Shown here in pieces: positions 18,743 through 27,754 of a stretch of DNA of 49,360 nt. Source of the DNA: Planctomycetia bacterium (GTDB lineage Bacteria > Planctomycetota > Planctomycetia > Pirellulales > JACPPG01). Location of the stretch: contig JACPPG010000016.1 of assembly GCA_016191115.1 (NCBI GenBank), positions 1-49,360 of the forward strand, read 5' to 3'. Below the pieces are notes generated by a model. That model was not told the DNA's origin and made no database searches. It worked only from the letters and a program-made list of their open reading frames with translations. Positions within the stretch are counted from its first letter, which is position 1. Every line of letters starts with the position of its first letter. The position numbers and the translations under genes were made by a program.

Positions 18743-18920
18743 TCATTGCGACCAGTTCTTGGCCGTCATGTAGCGGGCCTTCGCCCTCTCGCCGCGGCAC
18801 CACAACGGCCGCGATGACGCGTACCTCGGCATCGTCGATTTCGTCGACGATCACGGTCTTGTTCGCGAACTACGCACCGAGGGCCACGCGCCCTTTGCTA
18901 TCGGCCAGCTTGGTATTCAT
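18743..18920 (-). pseudogene. Broken small gene, AbrB/antitoxin-like
   Basis: Reading from ATG at 18920, the frame gives MNTKLADSKGRVALGA, an in-frame TAG, then FANKTVIVDEIDDAEVRV and IAAVVVPRRE. The pattern (short N-terminus, a GRV-type strand, acidic strand, then VVP) resembles small SpoVT/AbrB-like antitoxins of planctomycetes. The frame after about 18780 no longer looks like that family, so the 3' part is lost or shifted. No toxin gene is next to it. It is judged a remnant. Family assignment is from pattern memory and is uncertain. Confidence 0.5.
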
Positions 18921-18996
18921 AACGGCTCCCAAAACGAGCGCCCCAACCGTCCCGTCCTACCGCCAAGTGAGATAGTGGGGCAAGTGGGATTTCCCC

Positions 18997-19153
18997 CAGG
19001 GCCGTTCACAGATTCAAGCTTGCCGGCGGCGCACCGGCGGGAAAGTGGGACAGGCACCGAGACGCAACGTTCGTCTGAAAGGGCTTGCGCTGTTTATGCT
19101 CGGAGCCAGTCCCATTTTCCCGCCTCGCCATTTTGAAAAACAGAATGACCCTG
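18997..19153 (+). mobile_element. MITE-like element, copy 5 (full length)
   Basis: This 157-bp copy has both ends intact. It is flanked by GGATTTCCCC on the left (18987-18996) and GGATTTTCCC on the right (19154-19163), a 10-bp direct repeat with one difference. Confidence 0.9.
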
Positions 19154-19177
19154 GGATTTTCCCACCCCCCGCCCCTG

Positions 19178-20161
19178 CTACAAGAAGAACACCCGCTCCG
19201 CTGCGCGCTGCAATAGCCACTGCCGGTCGGCGTCCGAGAGGAAATCGAGCCGCGACCGCACTAGCTCGATTGAGTCGCGGTAGGCGTGCCCCTCTTGCAC
19301 CTGGTAAGGACAGTCGGTAGCCCACATCAGGCGTCCGGGGCCGAACGCGTCGAAAAGCCGGCGGATCATTGGCGCGAGGTCCGTGTACGGCGCCTTCTTC
19401 TTGCCGAGTGCATAGAACGCCGACGCTTTCACGGCCGTGTGCTTGTGCCGCGCCAGTCGGCAAAGCTGCGCCACGTCGCGGTCGCGAATCTCGCCGTCCG
19501 TGCCGATGCGGCCACAATGGTCGATCACCACGGGCGTCTCAGGGTGCTTTTCGCACATCGCGTCAATGGCTGCAAGCGCATCGGGGTTGACCAGGCAGCA
19601 CATGGCCAGCCGCTCGCGGCCGCCGCATTGCCACATCGCCTCCATGCCCGGCGCAGCCAGCCACCGGTCGACCGACAGGTTGCGGGGATAGATGCGAAAG
19701 CCGCGCACGCCCTGTGACTTCAAACGCCGCATTTCGTCGGCCGGGTCGCGGCCTCCGTCGTCGATCACGGCGATGCCCGAAAACACGCCGGGGAACGCCC
19801 GCATGCTGTCGAGCAGGTAGGAGTTGTCGAACCCGTAGAAGCTCATCTGCACGAGCACAACGCGGGCGACGCCACACGGCCGGGCGTGTGCGAGGAGCTC
19901 CCGCGGCGTGAAGCTGGGCGGCTTCATCTCCTCGCGCCGATAGCCGGCCGCCAGCGGATATTTCGCGGTGTCCGGCGTCCACACGTGCACGTGCGCGTCG
20001 ATGGCGCCGGCATCCTTTGACGTCGCGCCAGCCACTTCACGCGTTCGATCCTGCGCCATCGCCGTCGCTCCCGGCAAAAACTCGGTCGCGATCGCGCCAG
20101 CCGCCGCGCCGATGCCACGCCGCAACACCTCTCGGCGGGAAGTTACGCTCGGCCGCGTCAT
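19178..20161 (-). CDS. Amidohydrolase-2 family metal-dependent hydrolase, Tat-exported
   Basis: The 327-residue protein has a twin-arginine signal (SRREVLRRGIGAAAGAIA) and a TIM-barrel hydrolase body. Motifs in order are AIDAHVHVW (metal-binding HxH), VVIDHCGRIG after the middle, and WATDCPYQVQ with the catalytic Asp. This pattern fits the amidohydrolase-2 group, which includes lactonases for sugar lactones and decarboxylases. The exact substrate is unknown. The open frame extends upstream to 20389, but that part is shadow; Met at 20161 leads the Tat signal. It lies 41 bp downstream of glmS on the same strand and may be co-transcribed. Confidence 0.85.
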   Translation of the reverse strand: MTRPSVTSRREVLRRGIGAAAGAIATEFLPGATAMAQDRTREVAGATSKDAGAIDAHVHVWTPDTAKYPLAAGYRREEMKPPSFTPRELLAHARPCGVARVVLVQMSFYGFDNSYLLDSMRAFPGVFSGIAVIDDGGRDPADEMRRLKSQGVRGFRIYPRNLSVDRWLAAPGMEAMWQCGGRERLAMCCLVNPDALAAIDAMCEKHPETPVVIDHCGRIGTDGEIRDRDVAQLCRLARHKHTAVKASAFYALGKKKAPYTDLAPMIRRLFDAFGPGRLMWATDCPYQVQEGHAYRDSIELVRSRLDFLSDADRQWLLQRAAERVFFL

Positions 20162-20202
20162 CGCTTGTTCCGTGGTATGGCGATAGCGCCGCCGGGCTTC
20201 TC

Positions 20203-22086
<1,884 letters not shown>

Positions 22087-22345
22087 GCGCGTCCTCGTGC
22101 CCTGGGTCGCGGTAGTTGAAAAGGCCGAATGAGCCCGTCGCGGATAGGTATACTCGCAAATTGTACTCCAGGTTCGCGGTCCAGTCACCGCTACAAGTGG
22201 CAGGGGGTTGGCCGAAGGCTGGGGAACGGCTGGCAGACGCGTGGGCCGTGGGCATTACAGCCGGCAGAGCCCGAACAGGCCGACTCCCGCTGAGTGGGCG
22301 GCGATCAGTGATCTGTGGTCAGGACGAGGGCATCGCGTAATTTCA

Positions 22346-22374
22346 TTGACGGCCCGCGGAACACTTGTTAGGCT
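22346..22374 (+). promoter_or_regulatory. Candidate promoter of the cobalamin riboswitch unit
   Basis: TTGACG (22346-22351) and TAGGCT (22369-22374) are spaced by 17 bp, with TGT directly before the -10 giving an extended -10 motif. A transcript from near 22381 would begin just before the riboswitch. Confidence 0.4.
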
Positions 22375-22389
22375 TGCGGACCGATCGTG

Positions 22390-22568
22390 TACTGGTGGCC
22401 GGCGTTTTCCGCTGAAAACTCCGGCAAACAGGGAACTCCGGTGCAATTCCGGGACGGCCCCGCCGCTGTAACCGAAGCACGAGGGCGCCTGATTCGGCCA
22501 TTGTCGCGCACGCGACGAGAAGGCCAGGCGGCCCCCAGTTCGGAAGTCAGAAGACCTACCAGTGCGGT
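22390..22568 (+). promoter_or_regulatory. Cobalamin (B12) riboswitch
   Basis: All hallmark segments of the cobalamin aptamer occur in order: GGTGGCCGG start, AACAGGGAACTCCGGTGCAA, TTCCGGGACGGCCCCGCC, the B12-box core GCCGCTGTAACCGAAG (22462-22477), and GGAAGTCAGAAGACCTACC near the 3' end (to about 22560). It is on the plus strand and can only serve genes to its right, the pseudopilin at 22789 and those behind it. In known cases adenosylcobalamin binding lowers expression. Confidence 0.93.
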
Positions 22569-22677
22569 AACCAGTAGCGCCCTGCGAGGGACAGGGCCTG
22601 CGAAAGTACGATTCGCACACATAAGGTCCTCGCGGCTCTCGTTGTCTTCGCTTCCGCGGTTGCGCCGCTGCGCGCCA

Positions 22678-22728
22678 ATGTGCGCGCCGTGCGGCAGCGC
22701 GGCAAGGCCGAAGGGACCTCCGGGATAA
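22678..22728 (+). CDS. Possible 16-residue leader peptide
   Basis: An ATG at 22678 opens a frame of 16 codons with two cysteines (MCAPC) and ends at TAA 22726-22728. That TAA is exactly the loop of the hairpin at 22717-22737. Coding status is unproven; it may be chance. Confidence 0.2.
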   Translation: MCAPCGSAARPKGPPG

Positions 22729-22737
22729 TCCCGGAGG
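22717..22737 (+). promoter_or_regulatory. Hairpin between riboswitch and first gene
   Basis: CCTCCGGGA (22717-22725), loop TAA, TCCCGGAGG (22729-22737): a perfect 9-bp stem, extendable after one mismatch. No U-run follows, so it is not a classical intrinsic terminator. It could be the expression platform or a partner of one. Confidence 0.5.
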
Positions 22738-22788
22738 CCCGCTTGCATCGAGCGATACGACGCGATTCGCCCGGCGGGCTCACGACAC

Positions 22789-23601
22789 ATGCTCTTCGCT
22801 CGCACACGCCCGAAACACCGTCGCGCGATGTCGCTAGTTGAGCTGTTGGTCGCGATTGCGATCATCGGCGTGCTGGCCGGACTGCTGTTGCCGGCCATTC
22901 AGCAGAGCCGCGAGGCGGCGCGCCGCGGGCAGTGCCTGAACAACCTGCGGCAACTGGGCCTCGCGCTGCACGCCTACCACAACGCGTGCGCCACGTTCCC
23001 GCCCGGCTGCGTCGAGCGGCGCATTCCGCCGACGAAAACGGCGCGACAGATTTCCTGGGCCGCGCTCATCTTACCGGGACTCGAACAGCAGGCCGTGTAC
23101 GAGCGGTTGGATTTGTCGAGGCCCTACGACAGTCCTGCCAACGCGGCCGCGGCGGCGATGCTGATGCCGGCGTTCGTCTGCCCGAGCGTCGATCGCGAGC
23201 GATATCCGGCCCCAAGCGGACGCGGCCCGTGCGACTACGGCGGCATCTACGGCGGGCGTTTCCACGGCGATCCGAACGATCCTCCGCAAGGGATGATGCT
23301 CTACGACAAGGCCGTCTGCCTGGCCATGGTCACCGACGGCACGAGCACGACGTTGTTCGTTTCCGAGGACTCGCAGTACCTGCCGCCAGGCGAATGGATC
23401 AACGGGATGAACGTCTTCGACGTCGCGTACGCAATCAATGCCTCTCCGCGCGTCGACAACGACATCCACAGCGAGCATCCGCGCGGCGCCAACGGGCTGT
23501 TCGTGGACGGCGCCGCGCGGTTCCTGCCGCAATCGATGTCGACCGACGTTCTATGGGCGCTATGCACGCGCGCCCGCGGGGAGCCGGTGGGCGACTTCTA
23601 G
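22789..23601 (+). CDS. DUF1559 pseudopilin-like protein
   Basis: The 270-residue protein has a type IV prepilin N-terminus: basic leader ending RRAM, then SLVELLVAIAIIGVLAGLLL, with Glu at position 5 of the mature chain if cleavage follows Ala13. The usual Gly-Phe at the cleavage site is Ala-Met here, a deviation. AAAREAARR-like sequence (SREAARRGQCLNNLRQLGLA) and the C-terminal HSEHPRGANGLFVDGAARF identify DUF1559 (H-x9-DG type). These proteins are very abundant in planctomycetes and are thought to form type II secretion-like or pilus-like structures. It is the first gene behind the cobalamin riboswitch. Confidence 0.9.
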   Translation: MLFARTRPKHRRAMSLVELLVAIAIIGVLAGLLLPAIQQSREAARRGQCLNNLRQLGLALHAYHNACATFPPGCVERRIPPTKTARQISWAALILPGLEQQAVYERLDLSRPYDSPANAAAAAMLMPAFVCPSVDRERYPAPSGRGPCDYGGIYGGRFHGDPNDPPQGMMLYDKAVCLAMVTDGTSTTLFVSEDSQYLPPGEWINGMNVFDVAYAINASPRVDNDIHSEHPRGANGLFVDGAARFLPQSMSTDVLWALCTRARGEPVGDF

Positions 23602-23630
23602 CCGGCGACTTTTTCGAGCCGAGAGACGTT

Positions 23631-23775
23631 AACCACCAAGACACGAAGGACACCAAGAATTTAAGAAGGGAGTATGAAATGTTCGACAACACCTGCTGCA
23701 ACGCGCGACACTCTGGCCACCTTTCGGTATGGCCCTCTTCCCCCAATCCTTTGTGGTCTTTGTGTCTTTGTGGTT
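23631..23775. repeat. Inverted repeat of the AACCACCAAGACAC type
   Basis: Arms at 23631-23657 (AACCACCAAGACACGAAGG and on) and 23749-23775 match as an imperfect inverted repeat, the right arm reading AACCACAAAGACACAAAG on the other strand. The element lies between the pseudopilin gene and the DUF4465 gene, and the latter's open frame runs through its right half. Confidence 0.8.
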
Positions 23776-24809
23776 CATCGTCCGGAAGCTGGCTCAGACG
23801 TGTTGTCGCGCTAGTAGTTGCGTGGTCGCTGAATCTCGCGCCGGCCTTCGGCGGGATCGTCGATTTCGAGGACCTTACGCTTCCCCCCGAATCGTTCTAC
23901 AACGGCTCCGACAACGCCGGGCAGTTCCAAAGCGGCGGCGCGACGTTCAACAATTCCTTCACCGATTTCGGCGGCGGCTTCACGGCCTGGGAGGGCTTTG
24001 CCTACTCGAACGTCACCGACAATACGACGCCCGGCTTCGGCAACCAGTACAGCGCCTATCCCGGCTCCGGCTCGCGCGGGTCGGCGAACTACGGCGTCGG
24101 TTTCACCAACACGTTCGTGCTCGAAGCGCCGATCGTCGCGCTGCCCGCCGGCATTCACCCGATCTCCCTGCGGGTGACCAACGACACCTATGCCGCCCTG
24201 TCAATGCGCGACGGCGACTCGTTCGCCAAGAAATTCGGCGGCCCGACCGGGAACGACCCGGACTGGTTCAAGCTGTCGATCACCGGGCGCGACGCCGCCC
24301 ACCAGCCGATCGCCACGGTCGATTTCTACCTGGCCGATTATCGCTTCGCCAATAGCGCGCTCGACTACGTCGTGGGCGACTGGCGGAACGTCAACCTGGC
24401 GAGCTTGTACGACGCGCGCGAGCTGGTCTTCGCGCTCTCGTCGACCGACAACGGAACCTTCGGCATGAACACGCCCGCCTACTTCGCGCTCGACGACTTG
24501 AGCCTCGCCAAGTTCCGCGGCGACGTGAACGATAGCGGCCTCGTGGACATTAGCGACATCAATGCGATCGCCGCCAACTGGCTGCAAGCGGGCCCTGTGG
24601 CCGACGCCAACGGAGACGGGCTAGTCGACATTTCCGACGTGCAGACGGTGGCTGCCAACTGGCTGGCCGGCAGCGGGGCGGACGCGGCGGTGCCCGAACC
24701 GGGCACGGGTGGGCTGGCGCTCGCGGCCCTGGCATTCTGCGCGTTCGGCTGGCTACACTGCCGGGATGGATCAAGACGCGCACGAATCGATCCGTGCCGG
24801 CGAACATAA
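23679..24809 (+). CDS. DUF4465 protein with dockerin and PEP-CTERM anchor; candidate B12-binding surface protein
   Basis: With the ATG at 23679 the product has 376 residues. A hydrophobic signal segment (VVALVVAWSLNLAPAFG) ends near 58. Residues about 62-278 match the DUF4465 pattern: DFEDLTLPPESFYNGSD, AWEGFAYSNVTDNTTPG, GNQYSAY, YAALSMRDGDSFAKKFGG, NDPDWFKL, VDFYLADYRFA and FGMNTPAYFALDDL. Two dockerin-type calcium repeats (GDVNDSGLVDISDINAIAANW, trimmed here, and ADANGDGLVDISD) span 281-331. VPEPGTG (338-344) plus a hydrophobic helix and arginines form a PEP-CTERM sorting signal. In Bacteroides, DUF4465 proteins (BtuH) bind B12 at the surface. Here the gene lies second behind a cobalamin riboswitch, which supports the same role. 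The start is unsure because the N-terminal 40 codons lie in a repeat. Confidence 0.85.
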   Translation: MFDNTCCNARHSGHLSVWPSSPNPLWSLCLCGSSSGSWLRRVVALVVAWSLNLAPAFGGIVDFEDLTLPPESFYNGSDNAGQFQSGGATFNNSFTDFGGGFTAWEGFAYSNVTDNTTPGFGNQYSAYPGSGSRGSANYGVGFTNTFVLEAPIVALPAGIHPISLRVTNDTYAALSMRDGDSFAKKFGGPTGNDPDWFKLSITGRDAAHQPIATVDFYLADYRFANSALDYVVGDWRNVNLASLYDARELVFALSSTDNGTFGMNTPAYFALDDLSLAKFRGDVNDSGLVDISDINAIAANWLQAGPVADANGDGLVDISDVQTVAANWLAGSGADAAVPEPGTGGLALAALAFCAFGWLHCRDGSRRARIDPCRRT

Positions 24810-25614
24810 CCGCCGCGCCTGGGACGCGCTGGTCGCCCGCCGGCAGCGATTCACCACGCCGGCCAAAGACCAAGACATCGCCAATGCACCGCTGATCGCG
24901 GCCGGAGACGCCTGGCTCGACGGCGGCGTGGCCGGACGCCGCCTGCTGTGCCTGGCCGCGGGCGGCGGCCGGCAAAGCGCGTTCTACGCCGCCGCCGGCG
25001 CGGACGTCACCGTCGTCGACATCAGCTCCGAGATGCTCGCCCTCGATCGCCACGTGGCCGCGGAGCGTGGGCTGGCGATCCGCGCGATTCAAGCATCAAT
25101 GGACGACTTGTCGGCGCTTGGCGCCGGCGAGTTCGACCTGGTCATTCAGCCGGTCAGCACCTGCTACGTGCCCGACGTCACGCGCGTCTATCGCGAGGTG
25201 GCCCGGGTCACGAGAATCGGCGGCATCTACATCAGCCAGCACAAGCAGCCGGCAAGCCTGCAAGCCGACGTGCGTCCGGCGACGCGCGGCTATGAGCTCG
25301 TCGAGCCGTATTATCGCCGCGGCCCGCTGCCGCCGGTCGTCGGCAGCCCGCACCGCGAAGAGGGGACGGCCGAGTTCCTGCACCGCTGGGAAGAGCTCGT
25401 GGGCGAGCTGTGCCGCGGCGGCTTCGTGATCGAGGACTTGCTCGAGCCGGTGCACGCCGAAGCCAAGGCCGCGCCCGGCACGTTCGCCCACCGCAGCCGT
25501 TACGTGGCGCCCTACGTGCGGATCAAGGCACGGCGCGTAGCGCCCAGCCAGAATGCCACGACGAGGCCCCGATCCGAACAAACAGGCATTTGGACGCCGG
25601 AACAACGCGCGTAG
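24766..25614 (+). CDS. Class I SAM-dependent methyltransferase
   Basis: The 282-residue protein has the Rossmann methyltransferase core: motif I LCLAAGGGRQSAFYAAAG, acidic VTVVDIS at the end of strand 2, and FDLVIQPVSTCYV as motif IV. The product's start MDQDAHESIRAGEHN is typical for this group of small-molecule methyltransferases. The substrate is unknown. It overlaps the end of the DUF4465 gene by 44 bp in another frame, which suggests translational coupling and co-transcription with the riboswitch unit. Its stop codon lies inside a hairpin repeat. Confidence 0.85.
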   Translation: MDQDAHESIRAGEHNRRAWDALVARRQRFTTPAKDQDIANAPLIAAGDAWLDGGVAGRRLLCLAAGGGRQSAFYAAAGADVTVVDISSEMLALDRHVAAERGLAIRAIQASMDDLSALGAGEFDLVIQPVSTCYVPDVTRVYREVARVTRIGGIYISQHKQPASLQADVRPATRGYELVEPYYRRGPLPPVVGSPHREEGTAEFLHRWEELVGELCRGGFVIEDLLEPVHAEAKAAPGTFAHRSRYVAPYVRIKARRVAPSQNATTRPRSEQTGIWTPEQRA

Positions 25615-25665
25615 GGTGCTCTGCGAGCACCACCCTTCGGCATTGGTGTACGCAGTGCACCCTAC
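25611..25665. repeat. Hairpin repeat, GTAGGGTGC type
   Basis: GTAGGGTGCTCTGCGAGCACCA (first 20 bases from 25611) is mirrored by the segment 25644-25665 ending GCACCCTAC, with a few mismatches. The methyltransferase stop codon TAG is formed by its first bases. A single arm of the same type occurs at 1663-1676. Confidence 0.75.
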
Positions 25666-25794
25666 CCCTCGAACGCCGGTTGAAATAATCGGCCGCCGTG
25701 GCGATGATAGCGGCTCGTCCGGCGAAGGCGCTCTTGGCCGCGGCGTGGCCGCGCACTGCGATTCACCCACCCACGATTTTGTCAGGCCTCACGC

Positions 25795-26640
25795 GTGTCT
25801 CAGCCCACTTTGCAAGAAATCTGCGCGTTGCTCGGCCAGGCGGTGGCCGGCAACCCGACGCAGTACATGATGGAGAAGACGTTTGCCCACCACGGCCTCG
25901 ACTGGCGCTATCTCACCTTGGAGGTGGCGCCCGAGGACCTGGGGGACGCGATCCGCGGCATGCGGGCCATGGGCTTTCGCGGGGGAAACATCACCAAGCC
26001 CCACAAGGTGCCCGTCGTCCCGCATCTCGATCGCCTGACCGACGCCGCCGCCGGAATCGGCGCCGTCAACTGCATCATCCGTGAAGGCGACACCCTGCTG
26101 GGCGAGAACACCGACGGCAAGGGCTTCCTGGAGTCGTTGCGCGGCGTGGTCGATCCGCAGGGCAAACGCGTCGTGCTGTTGGGTGCCGGCGGCGCGGCGC
26201 GGGCCATCGCCTTCGAGCTGGCACTGGCCGGAGCGGCCACGATCACGGTGGTCAATCGCTCGGCCGAGCGGGGGCAGTCGCTCGTCGACCGGCTGAACGA
26301 GAAGACGAAGACGCCGGCCAGCCTTGTGCCCTGGGTCGGTGATTTTACGGTCCCGGAGGACACCGACGTGCTGGTCAACGCCACCAGCATCGGCTTGAAT
26401 GACGCCGAGGCCCGCGTGCCGGTCAAGCTCGGTCAGTCGCGGCCGGCGCTGGTGGTGGCCGACGTGATTGCCAGCCCTCCGGCGACGCGATTGGTGCGGA
26501 AGTGCAAGGAGCGCGGCCTGCGGACGCTCGATGGAGTGGGAATGATCGTCAACCAGGCGGCGATCGGCTTTCGCCTGTGGACCGGCATCGAACCCGACGT
26601 GCAGGTGATGCGCGAAGCGGCCGAGGAGTTCGTGGGGTAA
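25795..26640 (+). CDS. aroE: Shikimate dehydrogenase (AroE) family protein, divergent substrate site
   Basis: The 281-residue protein starts at GTG 25795. It has the AroE fold and catalytic residues: GGNITKPHK with Lys71, VNC with Asn92, NTDGKGF with Asp107, NADP-binding GAGGAARA (130-137) followed by VNRSAERG, and the C-terminal DGVGMIVNQAAIGF. AroE reduces 3-dehydroshikimate with NADPH in aromatic amino acid synthesis. The usual N-terminal shikimate-binding motif (H)S-x-S-P is absent; the equivalent reads GQAVAGNPTQYMM. The protein may be a true AroE of a planctomycete subgroup or an AroE-like enzyme with another substrate. The gene symbol is therefore tentative. Confidence 0.75.
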   Translation: MSQPTLQEICALLGQAVAGNPTQYMMEKTFAHHGLDWRYLTLEVAPEDLGDAIRGMRAMGFRGGNITKPHKVPVVPHLDRLTDAAAGIGAVNCIIREGDTLLGENTDGKGFLESLRGVVDPQGKRVVLLGAGGAARAIAFELALAGAATITVVNRSAERGQSLVDRLNEKTKTPASLVPWVGDFTVPEDTDVLVNATSIGLNDAEARVPVKLGQSRPALVVADVIASPPATRLVRKCKERGLRTLDGVGMIVNQAAIGFRLWTGIEPDVQVMREAAEEFVG

Positions 26641-26661
26641 TGATTGATGGGGGCTGCGGAG

Positions 26662-27714
26662 TCACGACCCTTCCGTCGCGCGCGGCTGCTGCTGCGTGAT
26701 ACAGTGGAACGTGCCCAGACCCCAGGCGAGCTCGACCGCGCGCAGACCGCGCGCCTGGCGGCCAGGAAAGAGCCGCGCGAGCGTGTTGAGCGCCGCCGCG
26801 TCTTGTGGGCAATCGAATTGCGGCACGATCACCACGCCGCCCGCGACATAGAAATTCAAGTAACTGGCCGGCAGCCGGCGGTCTTCGTAGTAGACCGCGC
26901 GTGGCATTTCGAGCCGCACGACCTCGAGCGGCCGCCCCTCCTGGTCGAGCGCCCGCGAAAGCCGTGCAAGATTATCAGCCAGCGCCCGGTGGTTCTCGTC
27001 CGCCGTGTCCGGTTCGACCGCGGCCACCACGGTGCGCGGGCCCACGAAGCGGGCCAGCTCGTCGATGTGCCCGTCGGTGTCGTCCCCCGCGATTCCCTCG
27101 CCTAGCCACACCACGTGCCGCCCGACGCCGTAGTCGGCCAAATACCGCTCGACGTCGCCGCGAGATAGTCGCGGGTTACGGTTCGGGTTCAACAGGCACT
27201 GTTCGGTCGTGAGGACGGTGCCGCGGCCGTTGGTGTCGATGGCGCCCCCTTCGAGGATGATGCCCGGCTCGAACCGCCTCATGCCGAGCATGTCGGCGAT
27301 CTTGCTGGGCACCTGGTCGTCGAGATCGAAGGGGGGATACTTTCCGCCCCAGGCGTTGTAGCCCCAGTCGATCAGTGCCGGCGGCAAACCTTTTGGGCCG
27401 GTGAGGAACATGGGCCCGTGGTCGCGCGTCCAGGAGTCGTTCGTCGCAATGTCGTAGATCGTCACGCCCGCCACGTCGCCCACCAGAGCGCGGGCCTGGT
27501 CGAAGACATGCGGGCGGCCGGCCAAAATTCGCACGGGCTCAAACGCGGCCAGCGTACGCACCAGTTCGGCGAACACAGCGGGGATCGGCTCGAACTGGCC
27601 GGGCCACGTGTCCAGGTTGTGCGGCCAGGACAGCCACGTGGCGACGTGCGGCTCCCATTCAGCCGGCACGCGATAACCGAGCGCGGCGGGGGGTTCGGAT
27701 TTCATCGAAGACAT
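26662..27714 (-). CDS. aguA: Agmatine deiminase
   Basis: The 350-residue protein belongs to the guanidino-group-modifying (pentein) enzymes and should hydrolyse agmatine to N-carbamoylputrescine and ammonia, a step in putrescine synthesis. Diagnostic parts are WEPHVATWLSWPHN near the start, NDSWTRDHGPMF, ILEGGAIDTNGRGT, GDDTDGHIDELARFVG (catalytic Glu/Asp and His region), ASYLNFY and the nucleophile Cys338 in GLGTFHCITQQQ. No N-carbamoylputrescine amidase gene lies next to it. It ends 22 bp from the aroE-like gene, which converges on it. Start: MSSMKS at 27714, with Met4 equally possible. Confidence 0.92.
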   Translation of the reverse strand: MSSMKSEPPAALGYRVPAEWEPHVATWLSWPHNLDTWPGQFEPIPAVFAELVRTLAAFEPVRILAGRPHVFDQARALVGDVAGVTIYDIATNDSWTRDHGPMFLTGPKGLPPALIDWGYNAWGGKYPPFDLDDQVPSKIADMLGMRRFEPGIILEGGAIDTNGRGTVLTTEQCLLNPNRNPRLSRGDVERYLADYGVGRHVVWLGEGIAGDDTDGHIDELARFVGPRTVVAAVEPDTADENHRALADNLARLSRALDQEGRPLEVVRLEMPRAVYYEDRRLPASYLNFYVAGGVVIVPQFDCPQDAAALNTLARLFPGRQARGLRAVELAWGLGTFHCITQQQPRATEGS

Positions 27715-27754
27715 CGCGGCATCGCCTCAGCGCGCGTCCTGCAATTCCGCGCGC

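Noticed and set aside
18564..18854. Open frame antisense to tRNA-Ser ending SGEDRIRTCG...
   Set aside because: It reads the complement of the tRNA and its hairpin. This peptide is a well-known false annotation at tRNA-Ser genes.
22087..22345. Possible glmS ribozyme upstream of glmS
   Set aside because: No core motif of the ribozyme was recognised on the minus strand next to the glmS start.
22387..22728. 113-codon frame through the riboswitch
   Set aside because: It spans the whole cobalamin aptamer, whose conserved RNA motifs explain the sequence. Only the last 16 codons were kept as a weak leader-peptide candidate.
22932..23678. Extended N-terminus for the DUF4465 protein
   Set aside because: This part of the frame is the shadow of the DUF1559 gene and has the Arg/Pro-rich composition typical of out-of-frame GC-rich DNA.
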